From: a virus
Strand: one strand, 5' to 3'
IMG/VR virus record: IMGVR_UViG_3300042561_002100
Coordinates: 62,001-126,000 of that record
DNA: 64,000 nt
Position numbers and translations under genes: made by a program. Every line of letters begins with the position of its first letter. Within the stretch, counting starts at the first letter, position 1. Positions 57,352 to 64,000 of the stretch are shown in pieces. The notes under the pieces are model-generated. The model was not told the DNA's origin and made no database searches. It saw only the letters and a program-made list of their open reading frames with translations.

Positions 57352-57645
57352 ATGATCAAATCGTATCTTGACCAACAACAGAATAATTGGAGAGAATATT
57401 GTAATAATTTTCTTTTAGCCGAAAATCCAAACACTTCACCTGAAATCCTAGAACAACTAGCGTCTGATGAGAGTTTTTATGTTCGTCGCTGTGTAGCGAG
57501 TCATCCAAACACACCACCAAAAGTCCTAGAACAACTAGCGACCGATGAGGAATATTATGTTCGTTGGAGTGTAGCACTAAATCCAAACACACCACGCTAT
57601 CTCAAAAAATATCTTAAAATTCAAGAACATCTAAAAACATTATAA
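57352..57645 (+). CDS. LRV repeat protein 8 (97 aa, 2 repeats)
   Basis: A unique 20-residue start (MIKSYLDQQQNNWREYCNNF) precedes two repeats and the cap RYLKKYLKIQEHLKTL. A TATAAT at 57338-57343 with TTGTGT 17 nt before it could be its own promoter, but would leave almost no leader. Confidence 0.85.
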   Translation: MIKSYLDQQQNNWREYCNNFLLAENPNTSPEILEQLASDESFYVRRCVASHPNTPPKVLEQLATDEEYYVRWSVALNPNTPRYLKKYLKIQEHLKTL

Positions 57646-57670
57646 ACACATCAATCAGGAGAACGTATCA

Positions 57671-58423
57671 ATGATCGGTAAACTACTAGAATCTATTAAT
57701 AAGCTTCTGCCAAAAAAACAAAATAGCAAAAGTGATCCAGAATTACCAAAAGTAAAACTCGTCTCCATTACTCGGGGTGTTGGAGATCTTATGAATACTA
57801 GCGCCCAGGAAGTTATTTCATATATTGCCAGAGTGAGTAATCCAAATAATCAACTCAATTTTGATACAGCAGAGGGTCTTATTCGTTATTGTATTAAAAA
57901 CAAACATGTGAGCATTTTTGAACATGCTTATATGACTCTTGAGATTAATACAACGAGAGCTATTGCAGCTCAGATTTTAAGACATAGAAGTTTCACATTT
58001 CAGGAATATAGTTTACGGTATATGGACATAACCGCTCTTTCCGATAATCCATTAATTCCTGAACTAAGACGACAAGATAATAAGAATCGGCAAAATTCTA
58101 TTGATGATTTTTCCGAAGATGAGCAATTAAAAATGCAAAAAGAGATTCAGCAGTATTTTGATACTGGTATGAAGCTTTATGAAAAATTACTCTCAAACGG
58201 TGTCGCAAAAGAGTGTGCAAGATTTATTCTGCCATTATCAACTCCAACAAGAATTTATATGACGGGTAACGTAAGATCCTGGATAACTTATATTGCTCTT
58301 AGAGAAAAAAATGGAACTCAGAAGGAACATAAGGACATCGCCAAGGCATGTAAAGAAATCTTTGCGGAGCAGTTTCCAACCTGTTATGAGGCTCTCGGAG
58401 GAGACGAAGAATGGGCTATCTAG
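57671..58423 (+). CDS. thyX: Flavin-dependent thymidylate synthase ThyX
   Basis: Makes dTMP from dUMP with FAD and folate; 250 aa. The ThyX motif is RHRSFTFQEYSLRY near residue 101, with a second dUMP/FAD segment ECARFILPLSTPTRIYMTGNVRSW near residue 178. The N-terminal 30 residues are an extra Lys-rich extension. ATCAGGAGAA provides the ribosome site. Works with NrdAB to supply dNTPs. Confidence 0.95.
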   Translation: MIGKLLESINKLLPKKQNSKSDPELPKVKLVSITRGVGDLMNTSAQEVISYIARVSNPNNQLNFDTAEGLIRYCIKNKHVSIFEHAYMTLEINTTRAIAAQILRHRSFTFQEYSLRYMDITALSDNPLIPELRRQDNKNRQNSIDDFSEDEQLKMQKEIQQYFDTGMKLYEKLLSNGVAKECARFILPLSTPTRIYMTGNVRSWITYIALREKNGTQKEHKDIAKACKEIFAEQFPTCYEALGGDEEWAI

Positions 58424-59343
58424 AATACTTACAACAATACCGTGAAAAATATCATTTAGATGATATCTTCAATCACGATAATAGCGCCGATGAAGAACAA
58501 GTAACGGAGTATATTGGGGAATTATGTGGATGGTCTGGCGAATTCCTTTGTTTGTGGTATGGCGAACATAGGGACAAATATTACAAAAGTGGAAGGTCGT
58601 TTCCGGCCAATATCTATAGGTTTATTGTAAAAAATAGTGTATTAGAAAATACTCTTAAAAAACCGAAGGACATTGATTATCTTACCAGATTCTTAGTAAC
58701 AACATTAGATCATCCTGATTGTCTTATTTTAGATTCAATCGCAAAAGAGAATAATCCATTAATAAACAAAAACATCTCACGCCACAAGAATACATCTAGC
58801 GACACTTTATTGTATCTTGCATCTTATAGTTTCCTTGGATTTAATATTTTTAATAATAAAAATTCAAATGATGATGTTTTATTGGAAGTAACTAATACCA
58901 TATTGCGCGATTTAAGCAATAAAATTTACGAGGATATAATTCCAGAAAATGGGGACTGGGGAATTGATCAAGATATAGAAAGTTACATTAGAGAATATAA
59001 GCCCGGATTTCACTTCGTTCGTCATAGAACCTTAGATAAAATGGAATGGGTCGCCCAGCATTTTAAAATCACCGAAAGTATTTGTAATAAAATTATTTCG
59101 GCAGATCAGGAAACACTAAAAACTTTAGAATGGTATCACATTTTTTATGCTATGGGTCGGAATCCTTTTACACCAGAAACAATTTTAGAAATACTTTCTG
59201 AACGGAAACCCTTGACTACATTTAAACCCTCAAGCCTAATCGGCGTTCTTGAAAATCCCAATGCACCCGAGCATATATTAGAAAAACATTTAGATCATTA
59301 CCCCAATATAAAACATTGGAGATATGTTAATTTCGGAAAATAA
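58411..59343 (+). CDS. Diverged LRV-like repeat protein (310 aa)
   Basis: Overlaps thyX by 13 nt. Scattered degenerate units resemble LRV repeats (SRHKNTSSDTLLYLASYSF; GRNPFTPETILEILSE; LENPNAPEHILEKHLDHYP) but there is no regular 26-residue array or family cap. N-terminal part: YIGELCGWSGEFLCLWYGEH. It may be an old relative of the LRV family or a different alpha-solenoid. Confidence 0.7.
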   Translation: MGYLEYLQQYREKYHLDDIFNHDNSADEEQVTEYIGELCGWSGEFLCLWYGEHRDKYYKSGRSFPANIYRFIVKNSVLENTLKKPKDIDYLTRFLVTTLDHPDCLILDSIAKENNPLINKNISRHKNTSSDTLLYLASYSFLGFNIFNNKNSNDDVLLEVTNTILRDLSNKIYEDIIPENGDWGIDQDIESYIREYKPGFHFVRHRTLDKMEWVAQHFKITESICNKIISADQETLKTLEWYHIFYAMGRNPFTPETILEILSERKPLTTFKPSSLIGVLENPNAPEHILEKHLDHYPNIKHWRYVNFGK

Positions 59344-59400
59344 TCTTCCTTCTTTCGCATAGATAGTTCATAATAACAAAGGAAATGAAGAATGGACAAT

Positions 59401-59407
59401 CTAAATA
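59401..59407 (+). promoter_or_regulatory. T4-type late box
   Basis: CTAAATA, 23 nt before the ATG at 59430. The 59343-59430 gap holds nothing else that I can identify. Confidence 0.68.
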
Positions 59408-59429
59408 ACGTCACATATTATTAAATCTT

Positions 59430-59672
59430 ATGGCAATTTATCCTATTAAAAATAAAGAAACAGGTGAAACAAAAGTGATTGAAATGAGTGTTCATGAGAT
59501 CACACAATGGTACAAGAACAATCCTCAATGGCAACGAGATTGGTCACAAGGATGTGCGACACCAGCCGAAGTTGGAGAATGGCGAGACAAACTCGCTAAG
59601 GCACATCCTAGTTGGAATGAAGTTTTAGGCAAAGTCAGTAAGGCACCAAATTCAAAAGTAAAAAAGATCTAA
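59430..59672 (+). CDS. Conserved small late protein (80 aa)
   Basis: IYPIKNKETGETKVIEMSVHEITQWYKNNPQWQRDWSQGCATPAEVGEWRDKL is a pattern I recall from T4-like cyanophages. Helical, basic C-terminus. Late-box-driven. Function unknown; 6 nt before phoH. Confidence 0.75.
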   Translation: MAIYPIKNKETGETKVIEMSVHEITQWYKNNPQWQRDWSQGCATPAEVGEWRDKLAKAHPSWNEVLGKVSKAPNSKVKKI

Positions 59673-59677
59673 TCTCT

Positions 59678-60430
59678 ATGGCAAGAAAAAGAAAGAGTTC
59701 ACAACAAGTCGGCATTAGTACAGCATATAAGAATAGAAGAAAACCCCAACAAATCACACTGGATCAGATGGTTGAATTGCAGCCATTGACCGATAATCAA
59801 GAAAAACTTTTTGACTCTTACGATAAAGGTAAATGTATTGTCGCTCATGGCGCCGCCGGTACAGGAAAGAGTCTTATTACCATCTATAAGGCTCTTGAAG
59901 AAGTATTGGATCCATCAACACCTTACGAAAAAGTTATTATTGTTCGCTCTATTGTTCCAACAAGAGATATTGGCTTTCTTAAGGGTTCTATTGAAGATAA
60001 GCAATCAGAATACGAAAAGCCATACAAGTACATGATTAAAAAGCTTTTCAATCTGAATTCCGATGAAGAATATGAGCTTCTTTATGCTAATCTAAAAGCA
60101 CAAAAGTCATTCTATTTCATGTCAACAAGCTTCATTCGCGGAATGACTTTTGATGATTGTATTATTATTGTGGATGAATTCCAAAATCTTTCTGGTCATG
60201 AACTTGATTCAATAATCACTCGTATTGGAGAAAACTCCAAGATTATGTTCTGTGGTGATGTCACACAATCTGATTTGATTAAAACAAATGATAGAAATGG
60301 TATTATTGATTTTATGAAGATTTTGAGAGAGATGCCATCGGTTGATATTATTGAATTTCAACTAGAAGATGTTGTGCGCTCTGGATTTGTTAAGGAATAT
60401 CTCACTGTTAAATATAGTCTTAATTTATGA
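59678..60430 (+). CDS. phoH: PhoH-like ATPase
   Basis: 250 aa. Walker A GAAGTGKSLI near residue 59, the IVRSIVPTRDIGFLKGSIEDK segment near residue 88, Walker B CIIIVDEFQNL near residue 162, and a downstream FCGDVTQSDL segment are typical of PhoH, common in cyanophages. The precise role (RNA-related or phosphate-stress ATPase) is unsettled. Confidence 0.93.
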   Translation: MARKRKSSQQVGISTAYKNRRKPQQITLDQMVELQPLTDNQEKLFDSYDKGKCIVAHGAAGTGKSLITIYKALEEVLDPSTPYEKVIIVRSIVPTRDIGFLKGSIEDKQSEYEKPYKYMIKKLFNLNSDEEYELLYANLKAQKSFYFMSTSFIRGMTFDDCIIIVDEFQNLSGHELDSIITRIGENSKIMFCGDVTQSDLIKTNDRNGIIDFMKILREMPSVDIIEFQLEDVVRSGFVKEYLTVKYSLNL

Positions 60431-60526
60431 TAAGTGAAAACCCAAAGTGTATTAAATCTTGAAATCTTATGTATATTATCAGCTACTTCTCAATGTGACT
60501 GATAATTATTCCACCTCAAAACCCAC

Positions 60527-60555
60527 TTGACAAAACCGGCTTCCTGTGCTAGGCT
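60527..60555 (+). promoter_or_regulatory. Sigma70-type promoter, class A
   Basis: TTGACA at 60527-60532, 17-nt spacer, TAGGCT at 60550-60555 with TGC. Flank CCCACTTGACAAA is identical to the gp61 promoter. The predicted start near 60562 gives a 17-nt leader to 60579. Confidence 0.8.
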
Positions 60556-60578
60556 GGAAGCCGTTTCAAAAAGACCTC

Positions 60579-60872
60579 ATGGACAATCCAGCATACCAAA
60601 AGAGATATCATTTCGACGTGTTAGATCTCGATTGTGAAATATCTTTGTTACCCGATGAACTAGGAGTAGAAATTAGCATTGAACATGATTATATGCTAGC
60701 CGATAATGCCTATATGATAAAAAAAGATAAGTGGGGATGGGAAGGTGGTCTCATTGCTGATGAAAAAGATATTAAATATTCTGACTCCATTTTAAAATAT
60801 CTTAATGAGAATGGAACACCTTTTGATGATGTTATTTTGCAAGCTAGAAAAGAGTTAATATTAAATGAATAA
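60579..60872 (+). CDS. Hypothetical protein (97 aa)
   Basis: ATG 17 nt after the predicted start; an upstream in-frame GTG at 60546 lies in the promoter. Acidic protein (FDVLDLDCEISLLPDELGVEISIEHDY). First gene of the exonuclease/gp33/gp59 operon. No family recognised. Confidence 0.68.
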   Translation: MDNPAYQKRYHFDVLDLDCEISLLPDELGVEISIEHDYMLADNAYMIKKDKWGWEGGLIADEKDIKYSDSILKYLNENGTPFDDVILQARKELILNE

Positions 60873-60894
60873 TTCAATACCTCTCTGAAAGATA

Positions 60895-61032
60895 ATGAAA
60901 GTTCCACTAACACCACTGATGAAGAAACTTCTTCAAGATAAAGAAGCGAGTGAACAACTCCAACAAGCTCTAATAGATCACAATAAAACAATAACAGTTG
61001 ACGGTAAAACATATAAATTAGAATCTATTTAA
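60895..61032 (+). CDS. Small helical protein (45 aa)
   Basis: PLTPLMKKLLQDKEASEQLQQALIDHNKTITVDGKTYKLESI; the stop overlaps the ATG of the exonuclease gene (TAATG). Too short to classify. Confidence 0.58.
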   Translation: MKVPLTPLMKKLLQDKEASEQLQQALIDHNKTITVDGKTYKLESI

Positions 61033-62048
61033 TGGAAAGAAAAATATTCAACCACAATCCAATAACACTACCAAAATTAAAACAGGTTAACGTTCCGGGA
61101 CTTCGTTATTACACAACAGAAAGTAGTAAAAACAAGTTCGTCTCAATTACGTCTATCATTTCTCATAACACAAAACATAAATTCGTCAAATGGCGAAAAG
61201 ATGTTGGAGAAAAAGAGGCAAATAGAGTCACTAATCGTTCAACACTAAGAGGAACCAAAACCCACTCGCTTATTGAGGCATATGTTGGAAATGAAGAACA
61301 ACCTCTTTTAGAAAGCATCTTTAAACCAGAAGAAGACGAAAAAATTGAAAGGCTTCTTAATCCTTACGATAGAATCTGCGCTCTGAATAATAAGCTGGTC
61401 ATAGAGATCTTTAAAAATAGCGAAAATCTATTGAGAGTTAAAATCTCAGGAAACAATAAATCAGCTAATCTTTTTCTAGATCTCATCTACGACCAATTCG
61501 GTGAGATTCTTTTTGAGCCTGGTACCAATCCAGATGGCTACAATAAACACATTTTAGTTCAGGCCGAGTATCAAAATTTTATTGATTTTTCTCTTGAATC
61601 TATTGATGGTGCTACACTCTATCCCGAGACAGTAGAATCTTATAAAAATCTGCCTTTTAGGCTCTTTGATAATCTTAGACCGGAACTCAATAAAATTGAT
61701 AACGTTCTGGGTATTGAGATTCCTCTTTATAGTGAATACTTTGGAATCGCTGGAACTTCTGACTGTATTGCGGAATATAATGGAATTCTGAGTATCATTG
61801 ACTATAAGACTTCCGATTATATCAAACGTAAAGAATGGATTCTAGATTATTTTGTACAGGCTGTTGCTTATCGCTACATGTTAAAGGAGCGAACGGGATT
61901 AGATGCACAGCAACTTGTTATTTTTATGGCTGCGGAAAACGGAGAGATCAAGCCTTTTATTGAGACCGATTTCACTCCTTATTCTAAGAAACTTGTTCAA
62001 TATATCAATAATTACAAAAATGAAAAAATCAAAGAAGTTGAATCTTGA
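61032..62048 (+). CDS. PD-(D/E)XK (RecB-type) exonuclease
   Basis: 338 aa. KKFVKWRKDVGEKEANRVTNRSTLRGTKTHSLIE-like N-terminal segment (His near residue 78), then GIAGTSDCIAEYNGILSIIDYKTSD near residue 240 (catalytic Asp, and D-x-K), and YFVQAVAYRYML (Gln motif) near residue 275. This matches the exonuclease that precedes gp33 in T4-like cyanophages. Residues about 95-195 look like an extra inserted module compared with homologues I remember at about 230-250 aa. Confidence 0.85.
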   Translation: MERKIFNHNPITLPKLKQVNVPGLRYYTTESSKNKFVSITSIISHNTKHKFVKWRKDVGEKEANRVTNRSTLRGTKTHSLIEAYVGNEEQPLLESIFKPEEDEKIERLLNPYDRICALNNKLVIEIFKNSENLLRVKISGNNKSANLFLDLIYDQFGEILFEPGTNPDGYNKHILVQAEYQNFIDFSLESIDGATLYPETVESYKNLPFRLFDNLRPELNKIDNVLGIEIPLYSEYFGIAGTSDCIAEYNGILSIIDYKTSDYIKRKEWILDYFVQAVAYRYMLKERTGLDAQQLVIFMAAENGEIKPFIETDFTPYSKKLVQYINNYKNEKIKEVES

Positions 62049-62301
62049 TCAGGAACTAGAGAAAGAGTACAATAAGAAGTTCATCTCACAAGAAAAGTTT
62101 GCAGAACAGATTGAACAATATTGTCATGACAATGGTTATGAGAATTACATTTCTGCAATAGCCGATTATTGTGAGCTTAATAATATTGATATTGATTCTG
62201 TTCCCAAGCTAATATCAAAACAATTCAAACAAAAGATTCAACATCAGGCAACGAAACTGAATTTTCTAAAGATTAAACCTCTACCAGAATTACCAATTTG
62301 A
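62020..62301 (+). CDS. 33: Probable late-transcription co-activator (T4 gp33-like)
   Basis: 93 aa from the ATG at 62020, overlapping the exonuclease end. ENYISAIADYCELNNIDIDSVPKLISKQFKQKIQHQATKLNFL matches the helical core that lets gp33 bind the RNA polymerase beta flap, as in T4 and cyanophage gp33. In T4, gp33 links polymerase to the sliding clamp at late promoters, consistent with the late boxes seen here. Its place before gp59 supports the call. Confidence 0.75.
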   Translation: MKKSKKLNLDQELEKEYNKKFISQEKFAEQIEQYCHDNGYENYISAIADYCELNNIDIDSVPKLISKQFKQKIQHQATKLNFLKIKPLPELPI

Positions 62302-62894
62302 AGCCGACACCATATGAATGTTACACAATATATCTTGCCTTAAAACAACATTTCTCCAATGAGAATTACGACTTCTTTCAATACAATGGAAAAGTCAGAA
62401 CATCAATAAAAACTTATAACAAAAGAAACGACCGATATTTTTTTGAGAAACTGAGCAGAAAATACGACAAACAAGAAATCATTGAGTATTTTGCTGCATC
62501 ATTTATTATGGCTCCAGATCCGGGAAACTTATGGATCGGAGATTTAAGAACAAAAGGTGAAGAAAATTATAATACCTGGAAAGCTAACACATCATCGCTC
62601 GCTTATAGATTCAATGAAGAGATAAAAAGTCTTACAGAATCAAAACATCTATATGAGTGTGTGAAGTTTATTGACAATAAACATCCGCAGATTATCAAAG
62701 CTTTTCTGAGAAACGAAGTGTCATTAGAGACTTTGTTTATACTTGAAGATATTCTACATTTTATGAAAAGTTCCGATTATGATCCGATTCTAAAATTGAT
62801 TGAATTTAAGATCAAAAAATATCGTCCGTTCTTTGAATATAACAAACCATATTTCATAGAACAGATGAAGACCATATGCTTTCAGACGAGTTAG
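62298..62894 (+). CDS. 59: Helicase loader (T4 gp59-like)
   Basis: 198 aa; T4 gp59 is 217 aa. ECYTIYLALKQHF...YDFFQYNGKVRTSI..., KRNDRYFFEKLSRKY, and WIGDLR correspond closely to gp59 segments. It loads gp41 onto forked DNA coated with gp32. The TTG start at 62298 overlaps the gp33 stop; no ATG exists near the conserved N-terminus. Confidence 0.87.
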   Translation: MKPTPYECYTIYLALKQHFSNENYDFFQYNGKVRTSIKTYNKRNDRYFFEKLSRKYDKQEIIEYFAASFIMAPDPGNLWIGDLRTKGEENYNTWKANTSSLAYRFNEEIKSLTESKHLYECVKFIDNKHPQIIKAFLRNEVSLETLFILEDILHFMKSSDYDPILKLIEFKIKKYRPFFEYNKPYFIEQMKTICFQTS

Positions 62895-63460
62895 TAGAAG
62901 AGATAGAAAGACGAGTAAGAGATCATCATAAACTGTACGATTTAAGTGTAAAAGGTGAATATTGGGAAGAGATTTTAGCGAAGTCAATAATTGTAACCGG
63001 AGGACAATCAGATTGGCTAGCGGAAAGAACACACACAATCGGTAAAGATCAGATCTGCAGTTGGGGATCTTACGAGAACAAAAGAATATCAAACAAAAGC
63101 GGAGTCTATACGATTTCCTCAAATACATTAAAAATCAATGGTTCAAGAAGCACCACTTATTCAACATTAGAAGATAAGATCGCTTATTTTTCAGATAAAA
63201 AAGAAGACTTCTATTTTTGCCTTGCCACATCAACACTCAAGAAAGATTTAAATTATTATCTATTTTGTTTTGAGACAAATATTCTTGATTATAAAAAAGC
63301 TGATTGGCAAGAGCATTACAATGATAAAAAAGAGCTTATGGGTTGGAAGTGTACAACACCAATCTACAATGCCTGGATTAAACGTAATATGTCAGATCAA
63401 TTATGGACACACATAAAATTGGATGTCGCTAATATTAAACCCACATGCATAACACGATAA
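62876..63460 (+). CDS. Putative restriction-endonuclease-like protein (194 aa)
   Basis: Overlaps gp59 by 19 nt and the methyltransferase start by 16 nt. A helical N-terminus is followed by DQICSWGSYENKRISNKSG, whose E-x-K could be part of a PD-(D/E)XK site, then a strand-rich region (YTISSNTLKINGSRSTTYSTLEDKI). Pairing with a DNA methyltransferase suggests a restriction-modification unit. No family is recognised with certainty. Confidence 0.55.
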   Translation: MLSDELVEEIERRVRDHHKLYDLSVKGEYWEEILAKSIIVTGGQSDWLAERTHTIGKDQICSWGSYENKRISNKSGVYTISSNTLKINGSRSTTYSTLEDKIAYFSDKKEDFYFCLATSTLKKDLNYYLFCFETNILDYKKADWQEHYNDKKELMGWKCTTPIYNAWIKRNMSDQLWTHIKLDVANIKPTCITR

Positions 63461-64000
63461 GATTATTCCACGGTGATTGTCTAGATTTATTACCTCAGAT
63501 AGAAGATAATTCGGTTGATATGGTGATGTGTGATCTGCCTTATGAGAAAACCATCTTATCCTGGGATTCCATTATTGATCTGAATAGATTATGGCCGGAA
63601 TACAACAGAATCTGTAAGCTCAATGCAGCCATGGTCTTTACCGCAGTACAGCCATTCACTTCATTATTAGTTCAATCCAATGTTGCTAATTTTCGTTATG
63701 AATGGATCTGGGAAAAACCACAAGGAACCAATCCTCTCAATAAGGATTCCATGCCTTTGAGATCACATGAAAATATTTTGGTCTTTTATCGCAAACCACC
63801 TATCTACAATCCACAGATGGAAAAGGGTAGTCCCTACAAGGGTTTCAGCTCACAGAAATCCAAAATCGGGGAAGTCTATGGTTCAGCCAAAAGTATGCAC
63901 CGAGACAATGAAGAAGGCACAAGATATCCAAAAACCGTTCTTAAATTTAAGCAAGAAAAAGGATTACATCCAACTCAGAAACCAGTTTCTTTGATGGAAT
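63445..64000 (+). CDS. DNA methyltransferase (N6-adenine/N4-cytosine type), 3' truncated by the window
   Basis: ATG at 63445 (MHNTIRLFHGDCLDLLPQI), open to the right edge, 185 residues seen. Catalytic motif IV is CDLPYEKT near residue 31. HPTQKPVSLME near residue 176 begins the SAM-binding region, the order typical of the beta class. It may protect phage DNA from host restriction or act with the upstream gene. The end lies beyond the window. Confidence 0.85.
   Translation, partial: MHNTIRLFHGDCLDLLPQIEDNSVDMVMCDLPYEKTILSWDSIIDLNRLWPEYNRICKLNAAMVFTAVQPFTSLLVQSNVANFRYEWIWEKPQGTNPLNKDSMPLRSHENILVFYRKPPIYNPQMEKGSPYKGFSSQKSKIGEVYGSAKSMHRDNEEGTRYPKTVLKFKQEKGLHPTQKPVSLME

Noticed and set aside
60430-60526. 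Gap after phoH considered for a terminator or small gene
   Set aside because: No GC-rich hairpin with a T run and no plausible short frame was found before the promoter at 60527.
61903-62019. Upstream extension of the gp33 frame
   Set aside because: It only re-reads exonuclease coding DNA; the ATG at 62020 gives the expected gp33 size.
1-64000. Photosynthesis auxiliary genes (psbA, psbD, hli and similar) expected in many cyanophages
   Set aside because: None of the translated frames shows their motifs in this window. Host assignment therefore rests on the other cyanophage-type genes.

Overview
The window reads as part of the genome of a large T4-like tailed phage (myovirus), most likely one that infects cyanobacteria. 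The T4 core set is present: family B DNA polymerase gp43, UvsX recombinase, gp41 helicase, gp61 primase, NrdA and NrdB, a probable gp33 late co-activator, gp59 helicase loader, and T4-type late boxes. Mixed in are genes typical of cyanophages: MazG, PhoH, ThyX, an AdoMet decarboxylase (SpeD), a prolyl-hydroxylase-like dioxygenase, a virion-type nucleotidyltransferase, and fibre proteins rich in Ser/Gly/Tyr/Thr. Base composition is AT-rich. Almost all genes lie on the + strand, tightly packed, often with ATGA or TGATG overlaps. No photosynthesis gene is visible here.

Layout. 1-8.4 kb: replication block (gp43, uvsX, dioxygenase, gp41, mazG, and a terminase-like ATPase lacking a nuclease domain), closed by a terminator. 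8.4-13.97 kb: late, virion-associated genes. 13.94-19.4 kb: primase, then nrdA (with an intein in its active site) and nrdB. 19.4-26.4 kb: further late genes, a two-domain lysin, a tail fibre whose C-terminal part is clearly GC-rich, its small neighbour, and a short minus-strand pair. 26.4-44 kb: accessory region of small genes with AAA+ ATPase, RNA ligase, DnaQ-like exonuclease, nicotinamide phosphoribosyltransferase, two tRNA genes, and the first leucine-rich-variant (LRV) repeat genes. 44-49.5 kb: eight adjacent sugar-transferase or methyltransferase genes. 49.5-60.4 kb: cell-wall enzymes behind a structured leader, more LRV repeat genes, glutaredoxin, SpeD, ThyX, PhoH. 60.5-64 kb: exonuclease, gp33, gp59, and a possible nuclease/DNA-methyltransferase pair running off the end.

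Regulation can be read in three layers. (i) Five sigma70-type promoters have the form TTGACA - 17 nt - TAnnnT, with TGC just before the -10. (ii) Seven or eight promoters without a good -35 carry a shared 22-bp element, imperfectly palindromic, centred about 41 nt upstream of the -10. I see this as an undescribed phage operator or activator site. (iii) Late boxes (CTAAATA, or exact TATAAATA) precede virion and lysis genes by about 13-30 nt.

The strongest candidates for something new are the family of eight LRV repeat proteins (26-residue repeats with variable surface positions and a fixed C-terminal cap), the 22-bp operator regulon, the structured leader before the RlpA-like gene, the nuclease-less terminase paralogue, and proteins that appear to carry T4-style capsid-targeting N-termini, one of them an enzyme. 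All functions come from reading motifs by eye. No database search was run.
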